This document shows positions 6,993 through 13,551 of a DNA stretch of 57,499 bases, piece by piece. This DNA is from Prevotella sp. Lineage in GTDB: Bacteria > Bacteroidota > Bacteroidia > Bacteroidales > Bacteroidaceae. Position 1 is the stretch's first letter. Every line of letters starts with the position of its first letter. Both the position numbers and the translations under genes were made by a program. The stretch covers positions 1-57,499 of the forward strand of contig JAFZAH010000010.1 in the NCBI GenBank assembly GCA_017548275.1, in the 5' to 3' direction. The notes under the pieces are model-generated. The model saw only the letters and a list, made by a program, of their open reading frames with translations. It did no database searches and was not told where the DNA came from.

Positions 6993-7703
6993 TCATCTAT
7001 CACTAATATCCTTTTTGTCCCCAAGGACGATAAACGGTTTAGTATCGAGTGTGGAGATACACTTTAAGAATTTCTTTTTAGCCTCTACAAGAATGCCATT
7101 GTTGCTGTCAAAAGTATTGAGTGGCGCAGTGGCTTCTTCAAAACGCCCAGTCTCACGCAACAACTCTCGTTTGAGTAATTCGTCAACATCATCAAGCAAT
7201 AGAAGGTCATCAACAATAATCTTAAAGTAAGTTTTTTCCTCATCGGGTATTGGGATGTCTTTTCCACGAGTGTATTTATCGTTGTATGCCCACACTTGCA
7301 TCATCAACACCGCAGTCTTTTCATTTTGGGTCAAATCAGGGAGTGATTTCAATTTGGCCCATGCTTCTTTCAGTTCTTGATATGATAATTCACCCTTTTC
7401 ACTTGACGGATTCCCACTGAATTCATCGTTTTTCTGTCGCGACATCATGTAATAACCCCCACATTGAGGACATTTCTGAACAAATGACACTCTTGGGAGC
7501 ATCGGAGCGATGGTCTTGTTGTCAGACCACACAACCTGTCCAAGGTTGTTGCCTGACAACAAATTAAGGACTTCTTTCTTAGCACCACAATATGGACATG
7601 TCAAGATTCTCGAACCATCGATTTTTGTGTTCGTTTCTTCTGTCTTTGATAAAACTTGAAATGTCACAAGTAGCATCAATATGCCTATAAGAGTTTTTCT
7701 CAT
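6993..7703 (-). CDS. Exported protein with a CxxC zinc ribbon, unknown function
   Basis: A 236-residue protein with an N-terminal signal peptide (MRKTLIGILMLLVTFQVLS). Two cysteine pairs, CPYCG at about 35-39 and CPQCG at about 78-82, are spaced like a zinc ribbon. A helical region rich in Leu, Glu and Lys follows, with a DDLLLLDDVDELLKRELL stretch around residues 165-185. Zinc ribbons of this kind are mostly cytoplasmic, so export is notable. It is a single-gene unit flanked on both sides by copies of one hairpin (6945-6978 and 7813-7856). No named family is recognised. Confidence 0.8.
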   Translation of the reverse strand: MRKTLIGILMLLVTFQVLSKTEETNTKIDGSRILTCPYCGAKKEVLNLLSGNNLGQVVWSDNKTIAPMLPRVSFVQKCPQCGGYYMMSRQKNDEFSGNPSSEKGELSYQELKEAWAKLKSLPDLTQNEKTAVLMMQVWAYNDKYTRGKDIPIPDEEKTYFKIIVDDLLLLDDVDELLKRELLRETGRFEEATAPLNTFDSNNGILVEAKKKFLKCISTLDTKPFIVLGDKKDISDR

Positions 7704-7812
7704 CAGGATTATTTCTTATTATATTTGTTTCGATGTTGCAAAGATATAAAAAAGTAAGAAAAAGTACAAATAATCAACGTACTATTTTCACAATGGAAAA
7801 ACACAGAAATCA

Positions 7813-7856
7813 CTTTGACGGGGAATCTGACTTTCATATCAGATTCCCCGTCAAAG
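7813..7856 (-). terminator. Hairpin GGGGAATCTGA, copy 2 (probable terminator)
   Basis: A perfect 18-bp stem (CTTTGACGGGGAATCTGA and its complement) has loop CTTTCATA. It lies downstream of the transporter gene ending at 7941 and upstream of the gene starting at 7703. Stem core, loop sequence and orientation match the copy at 6945-6978. Confidence 0.75.
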
Positions 7857-7904
7857 TATAACAAAGGAGGATATTCAGTGTAAGTGTCCGATACGTGACA
7901 CGAC

Positions 7905-7940
7905 CAGAACACTAAACCCTCTACCCTAAACACTAAACCA
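7905..7940 (+). repeat. CTAAACCC array
   Basis: Units of ACTAAACCCT/CTACCCTAAACA directly follow the stop codon of the minus-strand transporter gene. The unit resembles those in the leaders before 31843 and 39380. Confidence 0.6.
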
Positions 7941-9446
7941 TTACAGCATCTTCGCCGTACCCAAGAGATACAGCAGGCCATAACCGAGCAGCATGGTGAC
8001 GACACCCATGATGATGCCAATTTTCGCCATCTGTTTCTGTGTGACGAGATTGGTTGAGAATGCCAGCGCATTCGGGGGTGTGGAGATGGGCAGAATCATC
8101 GCGCTCGAAGCAGCCACAGCCACACCGATGAGTACGGTAGGCGTGCCGCCGATGGCTTCCAATTTGTCGCCCATGGCTGCGCATACCACTGTCAGGATGG
8201 GCATGAGCAGAGCCGCAGTGGCACTGTTGCTGATGAAATTGGAAAGCAGATAGCACAACAAACCCGACAGCACCAAAATCAATACAGGCGAGAAGTCACC
8301 GAAGGGGATGCTCTTCACCGCATTCTCGGCAAGTCCGGAACCGTTGAGCGCATAACCCAAGGCAAAACCGCCGGCAACCATCCACAGCACACTCCAGTTC
8401 AACTCCTCCAAATCGCGGCGATCGATGACACCGGTCATGGAGAACACCATGAAGGGAATGAGCGCCACTGTGTTACAGTTGATGCCGGTCAATGAGTCAG
8501 ACACCCACAACAACACGGTGATGATGAACGTGAAGATGACAATCTTTGTCTTCTTGTCTTTCTTCATCTTGCTCTCAATCTCCAGTTCCACGGTCTTCTG
8601 TGTGAAGGGGAACAACTTCGAGAGAATGCCCCAACTGATGAACAACAACACGATGACCAACGGGAACATAAACAGCATCCACTCGCCGAAGCCCAGTCCC
8701 ATATTCAGGCCTTCAGGGTCATTGAGGTATTTCAGTGCGATGTTGTTCGGCGGTGTGCCGATAGGTGTGCCCATGCCGCCCAAATTGGCTGCCACAGGAA
8801 TAGACAGGGCCATGGCGATGCGGCCCTTTCCCTCAGGAGGCAACTGACGGAACACCGGGGTCAGAAACGTGAGCATCATAGCCGCCGTGGCGGTGTTGCT
8901 GACAAACATCGAGAACAAACCCGTGATAAGGATGAAGCCCAACAACACACTGCTGCTTTTCGTGCCGAAGGGTTTGATCAGCACCTTCGCCAACTGCGAG
9001 TCAAGACCCGTCTTCGTGGCGGCAATGGCAAGGATAAATCCGCCGATAAACAACATGATGACGGGGTCGGCAAAAGACGCCATGATACTCTTATGAGAGA
9101 GCAACGTGCCCACTTCGTCAGGCTGAACCATCCATTTCAAACCGCTGTCGGACGTGAAAATCAATAACAGCACCATGATGGAGATGGATGTGGCCCAAGC
9201 CGGCACCACCTCAAACACCCACATGAGGGCGGCATACACGAAAATGGCCATGATACGCTGTTGCACCACCGTCAACCCCTCAATGCCGAAAGCCGACGCG
9301 GGCAGATTCCACACCACAAGGGTCAACAAGAGAATGATAACAGCCTGAATGGCCTTTTTCATCACATGATTGGGATGAAACCACTTGGTGAGGTTGGCAT
9401 GATGCAACGCCTCAACCATGTGATAACCATTAAAATTTTTAAACAT
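7941..9446 (-). CDS. SLC13/DASS-family anion symporter
   Basis: A 501-residue integral membrane protein with about 11-12 hydrophobic segments. It has both signature motifs of the divalent anion:Na+ symporter family: SNTATAA around residue 183 and, in the second half, SNSATAALLMP. Each is preceded by a hairpin-like hydrophobic stretch and followed by a Pro-rich turn (GTPIGTPPN). The family takes up dicarboxylates such as succinate, or sulfate, with sodium; the substrate cannot be read from the sequence. It is monocistronic, with a strong promoter box at 9497-9504 and a hairpin downstream (7813-7856). The ATG at 9446 is used, and a second Met at residue 29 is possible. Confidence 0.9.
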   Translation of the reverse strand: MFKNFNGYHMVEALHHANLTKWFHPNHVMKKAIQAVIILLLTLVVWNLPASAFGIEGLTVVQQRIMAIFVYAALMWVFEVVPAWATSISIMVLLLIFTSDSGLKWMVQPDEVGTLLSHKSIMASFADPVIMLFIGGFILAIAATKTGLDSQLAKVLIKPFGTKSSSVLLGFILITGLFSMFVSNTATAAMMLTFLTPVFRQLPPEGKGRIAMALSIPVAANLGGMGTPIGTPPNNIALKYLNDPEGLNMGLGFGEWMLFMFPLVIVLLFISWGILSKLFPFTQKTVELEIESKMKKDKKTKIVIFTFIITVLLWVSDSLTGINCNTVALIPFMVFSMTGVIDRRDLEELNWSVLWMVAGGFALGYALNGSGLAENAVKSIPFGDFSPVLILVLSGLLCYLLSNFISNSATAALLMPILTVVCAAMGDKLEAIGGTPTVLIGVAVAASSAMILPISTPPNALAFSTNLVTQKQMAKIGIIMGVVTMLLGYGLLYLLGTAKML

Positions 9447-9496
9447 AAATAAGCAATATGACTATTAATATTTCTCGCATTTCCTGAAATCGGGTG

Positions 9497-9545
9497 CAAA
9501 GGTAGTAAATAAATACGAAATAAGAAATACGAAATAAGAAATATA
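9497..9545 (-). promoter_or_regulatory. Promoter with TATTTCGT/TTATTTCT repeats, transporter copy
   Basis: The minus strand carries the -7 box TACCTTTG at 9497-9504. It is preceded by TATTTATTTAC and then alternating TTATTTCGT and TTATTTCT units. Almost the same module precedes the nitroreductase at 38533-38584. Confidence 0.65.
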
Positions 9546-9576
9546 GGAAAGAAATAAGATTATTAAGAATATTTGG

Positions 9577-9648
9577 AAAAGAAATTGGAACAATTGACCA
9601 AAAAGGAAAGTGAATTTCTGACCAATTATTCCAATTTCTTTCCGAGAA
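9577..9648. repeat. TTTCTTTCCGA palindromic repeat, copy 2
   Basis: The left arm GGAAAAGAAATTGGAAcAATTG pairs with the right arm CAATTATTCCAATTTCTTTCC, around a central segment. It sits between two minus-strand genes, downstream of a start and 79 nt from the next stop. Confidence 0.65.
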
Positions 9649-9726
9649 TACAACTCGTCAGAAATTTTGACAAACAACTTGTTGGGATATACTTTATGTA
9701 TATCCGCCCACCATCATCTGTCGTTG

Positions 9727-11919
9727 TTATAGTGCCTCCAACAACAGGACGCGGCTCGACCAGTCGTTTTTCTTGTTCCACTCCACATCGTTGCGGTAGG
9801 GCATCTCCAGTCCGCGGGTCATGAGGTACTCACCCGAATAGACCTGACCTTCGCAGTCGAGCGGACGCACGTCGATGCGGTTCAACTCGTGCACCTTATA
9901 GCGGCGCGAAGCATCCAATCCTGCCATCTTCACCCGCGGCAGGTGCTCGTTTTGGAACGACTCGGTCTTCCACCAGTAGAACACGGCCTTGTCTTTCTGC
10001 TCCGACACATACATCATCGACGCCACGCCCTTCTTCTCATAGGGAGAAAGCAGACGGTAGATGTCGCCGAACTGCACCACTGGGCGTATCTGCTTATACT
10101 CTGCGATGGCTTTGCGGCAGAGGTCTTTCTCCTCGTCGGTCATGTTCTTCGGCTGTATCTCCATACCCAAGCGACCGCTCATGGCCACGTCGATGCGGTA
10201 TTTCAGCGATGTGGTGCGGAACACGGTGTGGTTGGGTGTGGCGGAGATGTGTGAAGCCATGGCGATGGCAGGGAAGAAATACGAGGTGCCCCACTGCATG
10301 TAGATGCGCTGCAGGGCGTCGGTGTTGTCGCTCACCCAGAACTCGTCAAACCACGGCAGCACGCCCCAGTTGGCACGCCCGCCGCCGCTGGCACACGCCT
10401 GGATGGTCAGGTCGGGATATTTGTTGCGGACACGCTTGCACACAGCCTCGAATCCACGGTGGTAAGCGATGTAGAGGTGGCTCTGCTCGGCCATGGGCAG
10501 GTATTGGCTGCCGTGATTCATCACCGGCATGTTGGCATCCCATTTGATGTAATCAATCTCGGGATACTGCGTCATCAGACGGTCCACCACACCAAACACG
10601 AAATCCTGCACCTTCGGATTGCCCAAGTCGAGCACCAACTGTGTGCCGCCGCGTCCGAGCACGGGGTCGCGCTCCGGGGCTTTGATAATCCAGTCGGGAT
10701 GCTTCTCGTAGAGTTCGCTCACGCTGTTGGTCATCTCTGGCTCTATCCAGATGCCGAACTTGATGCCGTGCTTCTTCGCGTCGCGCAACAGTCCGTCGAT
10801 GCCCTCAGGCAGTTTGTTGCGGTCCACCTCCCAGTCGCCGAGCGATGAGTTGTCAGTCTTACGCGGATATTTCACGCCAAACCATCCGTCGTCCATCACG
10901 AACAATTCTCCGCCCATGTCAGCGATGTCGCCCATCATTTGATCCATACCCTCCTGGTTAATGTCGAAATAGACGCCTTCCCACGAGTTGAGCAGAATCT
11001 TACGTTCTTTGTTGCCGTGCATCAGTTGGTATTTGCGGCCCCATTTGTGGAAGTTACGCGAGGCACCGCTCAAGCCCTCGCGGCTATAGGTCAGTGCCAG
11101 GTGGGGCGTGACGAACTTCTCGCCTTTCTTCAGGTGATATTCCGAGTTGTCCTCGTTGATGCCCGCATAGAAATAGTGGTATTCGGTGTCGTCGGTATCG
11201 ATTTTCAGGCGGAAATTGCCACTGTAGCAGAGTGCCGCGCCAATCACATCGCCTTGATTCTCTCGTCCCTTTCCATCGAGCGAGAACATCACCTCAGCAT
11301 GGTCGGTATGGGAGTTGCGCACTCCGTCTTTGTTTCTGATAATGGTCTGTCCCGGCTGCAAGGGCTCTTCCACCAACCGCGCCTCATTGCCCCACGAACC
11401 ATAGAGATGCGACAGCCACACGTCGCCGCGGCGGACAGGCAGCATGGCAGAGGCAAACTGCGTCAGTGTGACGGTCGATTTCTCGTTGTTGGTGATTTCC
11501 GTCCATGCCTCGATCATATCCACGTCTTTATACTCCATGTAGCAGAGGTCCAGAGTGACGGCATAGACCTTGTCTTTCATGTGTATCACGGTGATAGTGT
11601 TGCCGTCATTCTTCAGGCGGTCCACACCTGTAACCACCATTTCCGACGACATGTTGCCGTCGGCATGGCGTATGGCGAGAGCGGCCTCGGCGGGACAGTT
11701 CATGCCATAGACGGGATAGGCGTTCATACGTCCCTCGGCATGGCGTTGCACATGGTCGGCGTCGCTCCGGTCGAGACGCGGGCCGAAATACACATATTCC
11801 GGTTGTTTGCCCGTATCGGCATTCAACAAGAGTGTCATGTTCTTGGTTTCAATGGTCACGGGGCCAGCCCACACGGCTGTCGCCACCGCCGACATCAACA
11901 GTATTAGCAGTTTCTTCAT
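9727..11919 (-). CDS. GH36 alpha-galactosidase, secreted
   Basis: A 730-residue glycoside hydrolase with a signal peptide (MKKLLILLMSAVATAVWA), so periplasmic or exported. It has the usual order of an N-terminal beta-supersandwich, a TIM barrel and a C-terminal beta domain. The barrel shows DDGWFG, WIEPEM, the nucleophile Asp461 in YIKWDAN, CASGGGR, and the acid/base Asp531 in WVSDNTD. These fit retaining alpha-galactosidases of family 36, which remove terminal alpha-galactose from raffinose-type sugars or galactomannan. The neighbour upstream is an FGE-like protein; no SusC/D pair is adjacent, so this is not a typical polysaccharide utilisation locus. The start is ATG at the signal peptide. 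Confidence 0.93.
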   Translation of the reverse strand: MKKLLILLMSAVATAVWAGPVTIETKNMTLLLNADTGKQPEYVYFGPRLDRSDADHVQRHAEGRMNAYPVYGMNCPAEAALAIRHADGNMSSEMVVTGVDRLKNDGNTITVIHMKDKVYAVTLDLCYMEYKDVDMIEAWTEITNNEKSTVTLTQFASAMLPVRRGDVWLSHLYGSWGNEARLVEEPLQPGQTIIRNKDGVRNSHTDHAEVMFSLDGKGRENQGDVIGAALCYSGNFRLKIDTDDTEYHYFYAGINEDNSEYHLKKGEKFVTPHLALTYSREGLSGASRNFHKWGRKYQLMHGNKERKILLNSWEGVYFDINQEGMDQMMGDIADMGGELFVMDDGWFGVKYPRKTDNSSLGDWEVDRNKLPEGIDGLLRDAKKHGIKFGIWIEPEMTNSVSELYEKHPDWIIKAPERDPVLGRGGTQLVLDLGNPKVQDFVFGVVDRLMTQYPEIDYIKWDANMPVMNHGSQYLPMAEQSHLYIAYHRGFEAVCKRVRNKYPDLTIQACASGGGRANWGVLPWFDEFWVSDNTDALQRIYMQWGTSYFFPAIAMASHISATPNHTVFRTTSLKYRIDVAMSGRLGMEIQPKNMTDEEKDLCRKAIAEYKQIRPVVQFGDIYRLLSPYEKKGVASMMYVSEQKDKAVFYWWKTESFQNEHLPRVKMAGLDASRRYKVHELNRIDVRPLDCEGQVYSGEYLMTRGLEMPYRNDVEWNKKNDWSSRVLLLEAL

Positions 11920-11944
11920 AGGTTTTATTGGTTTGATTTGTTTT

Positions 11945-12031
11945 ATTTGATTGTTATTTTCTCATTTCAGAGACTCCGTGCCTTCCAACTATTCCGCGCT
12001 TTCCGGGTTCTCCGTAGATTCCGGTTCTTCT
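11945..12031. repeat. TTCCGGGTT/CTCCGTAGA 9-nt array entering a coding 3' end
   Basis: Imperfect 9-nt units (TTCCGCGCT, TTCCGGGTT, CTCCGTAGA, TTCCGGTTC) span the stop codon of the 11989-12801 gene. They encode its last ~14 residues, EEPESTENPESAE. Confidence 0.6.
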
Positions 12032-12801
12032 GTCACAGGGAAGTCCATGGCCAGACGCAGACCGATGTAACTAGTGGCATCGGAGATTTGGCCGTGCGAG
12101 CGGTGATAGACGGGCGAGAACCGCTCGTCGGTATAATAAGCGCCACCGCGATAGACGAAGCGGTAACCGCCGTCGGTGGGCTGCAGTTTCGGCTGTTTGC
12201 CATATCGCGCGAAACCGCTGCTAGTCCATTCCCACACATTGCCCGTCATGTCATACAGTCCCAATTCATTAGGCGTTTTCTGCTTCACGGGATGGGTATG
12301 CTCGCCGCTGTTGTGATGCACCCAAGCCACCTCCTCCAAGTCATTGCCGCCGGCATAGGTGTACCCGTGCGAATATTTACCGCCACGCGCGGCATATTCC
12401 CACTCCTCCTCAGTCAGGAAACGGAAATTGCGACCCGTCATCTCATTTAGTTTTGCGATAAACTGTCGGCAGTTCATCACGTTCACATGCTCAACGGGAT
12501 TCATGTCGTGGCCTGCGAATTTCGAGGGGTTGTCGCCCATCACCTCCGTCCACAACGCCTGAGTGACAGGGGTCTCGCCGATATAGAAATCACCGACAGT
12601 GACTTCATGTGCCGGACCGTCGGCAGAGAAGTCGTCGTCGGTCTTCGCATCGTGTCCCAACATAAACGTGCCTCCTTCGACGGGCACCATCGTAAATTTC
12701 ACTGAACCAATCAGAAACGACTCATTAGGTATCATATCTTGTCCGTGCACCGCTGTCACGGTTATCAGTGCTATCAAGGCACAAAAGAGTGACTTTTTCA
12801 T
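11989..12801 (-). CDS. FGE/SUMF1-fold protein, likely non-catalytic
   Basis: A 270-residue secreted protein (signal peptide MKKSLFCALIALITVTAVHG). It has the formylglycine-generating-enzyme fold: FxMGxD-type start, HEVTVGDFYIGETPVTQALW, FRFLTEEEWEYAARGG, DMTGNVWEWT and YRGGAYYTDERFSPVYHRSH near the end. True sulfatase activators carry active-site cysteines in the segment after RGG. Here that segment has none, so sulfatase maturation is unlikely; Bacteroidetes relatives serve other roles such as envelope or gliding/secretion accessories. Its last ~14 residues are encoded by a short tandem array (see 11945-12031). It lies 69 nt upstream of the alpha-galactosidase and may share its transcript. 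Confidence 0.85.
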   Translation of the reverse strand: MKKSLFCALIALITVTAVHGQDMIPNESFLIGSVKFTMVPVEGGTFMLGHDAKTDDDFSADGPAHEVTVGDFYIGETPVTQALWTEVMGDNPSKFAGHDMNPVEHVNVMNCRQFIAKLNEMTGRNFRFLTEEEWEYAARGGKYSHGYTYAGGNDLEEVAWVHHNSGEHTHPVKQKTPNELGLYDMTGNVWEWTSSGFARYGKQPKLQPTDGGYRFVYRGGAYYTDERFSPVYHRSHGQISDATSYIGLRLAMDFPVTEEPESTENPESAE

Positions 12802-13033
12802 TTCTTGTTTGTTCTTGCATTAAAATAATGTGCAAAATTAATGCAAAAAAAACAATCCGCCGAATAATTAACAGCAAATAACAAAATAGTATCAACAATC
12901 AACAAGAAAAGAACAGAATACAACTTTCGCAAGTGTCGCTTGCGATGTAGATAGAAGAAGATAAAAGACAAGAGTTCTTCTACAAAAATGCCGCAGGGCG
13001 TCAGCCAACTCCCCTCCCATGTAGGGGCGATTT

Positions 13034-13049
13034 AGTCCTTAAGCGGACA
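13034..13049. repeat. AGTCCTTAAGCGGACA mini-hairpin
   Basis: GTCC and GGAC enclose TTAAGC. The same unit, with a longer stem, is at 26821-26844, and a degenerate one is at 37530-37546. Confidence 0.5.
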
Positions 13050-13122
13050 AAATCTTCAAGAAGGGGTGGAACCAGTAATATTACCATAAGATTAAAATCT
13101 TCATACTCAACAATTTACAAAC

Positions 13123-13204
13123 CCCAACCCTACCCCGTCTCTTGAGGAGCGGGGAACTGGCTGGCGCCCTTGAGATAATTTAATGTTATTTACCGGACAC
13201 CAAT
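13123..13204 (+). repeat. GGACAC-tail repeat, copy 2
   Basis: ACCCCGTCTC and GAGGAGCGGGG tracts are followed by GGCGCCCTTGAGATAATTTA and TACCGGACACCAATT. Block order matches copy 1 at 2596-2686. Confidence 0.7.
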
Positions 13205-13228
13205 TATTGCAATTATTCGTAAATCTAT

Positions 13229-13257
13229 ACGAGGTATCTTCGGTGAAGATACCTCGT
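13229..13257. terminator. Perfect hairpin after the small ORF and secreted-protein unit
   Basis: ACGAGGTATCTTC and its exact complement are separated by GGT, a 13-bp stem with a 3-nt loop. It lies 76 nt past the stop at 13333. The T run expected of a classical terminator is weak, so the role is inferred from position. Confidence 0.55.
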
Positions 13258-13332
13258 TCAATGGTTATGGAAAAAGGATGCCCTTCTGGTTAGGAGAGAC
13301 ACTACTAAGAGGTTACGCACTGATTCGTAACC

Positions 13333-13536
13333 TTAGTCCAAATCCAGGAAGAAACCATCTTCGTCCTGCTGGGAGCCATCGCCCTCGTAATATTCGTCGC
13401 CGAAATCGTTTTCCTCCTGCAAGACAGTCGTGGGCGGGTTGCCGTCCTTGGCCCAACCCCGACTGGACTGAATCGGATTATACGGGTTCACGCTGATGAC
13501 CTCCACGAAGGGCTGTTGATATTCTCTTTTCTTCAT
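13333..13536 (-). CDS. Small protein of unknown function (67 aa)
   Basis: It starts MKKREYQQPFVEVISVNPYN and ends in an acidic tail (GSQQDEDGFFLDLD). Short proteins starting MKK-x-Y-xxP-xxEV are common next to secreted-protein genes in Prevotella and Bacteroides; their role is unknown. It begins 15 nt after the stop of the 13552 gene, so the two are almost certainly co-transcribed. No signal peptide or membrane segment is visible. Confidence 0.65.
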   Translation of the reverse strand: MKKREYQQPFVEVISVNPYNPIQSSRGWAKDGNPPTTVLQEENDFGDEYYEGDGSQQDEDGFFLDLD

Positions 13537-13551
13537 AGCCTCTATACGTTG

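Larger units (their letters stand above)
12802..13332. other. 531-bp intergenic region without a gene
   Basis: It holds an AT-rich stretch next to the start at 12801, a GTCCTTAAGCGGAC mini-hairpin (13034-13049), the second GGACAC-tail repeat (13123-13204), and a perfect hairpin (13229-13257) downstream of the small gene at 13333. Some C- and G-rich tracts (13009-13070) resemble the CCCC/GGGG hairpins elsewhere. I see no ORF with coding character. Confidence 0.75.

Noticed and set aside
11989-12801. Sulfatase-activating formylglycine-generating enzyme
   Set aside because: The fold is present, but the segment after RGG that carries the catalytic cysteines has none, and no sulfatase gene is nearby.
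9727-12801. Polysaccharide utilisation locus around the alpha-galactosidase
   Set aside because: No SusC/SusD pair, sensor or further glycoside hydrolase adjoins it. The TonB receptor at 40047 is far away and lacks a SusD.
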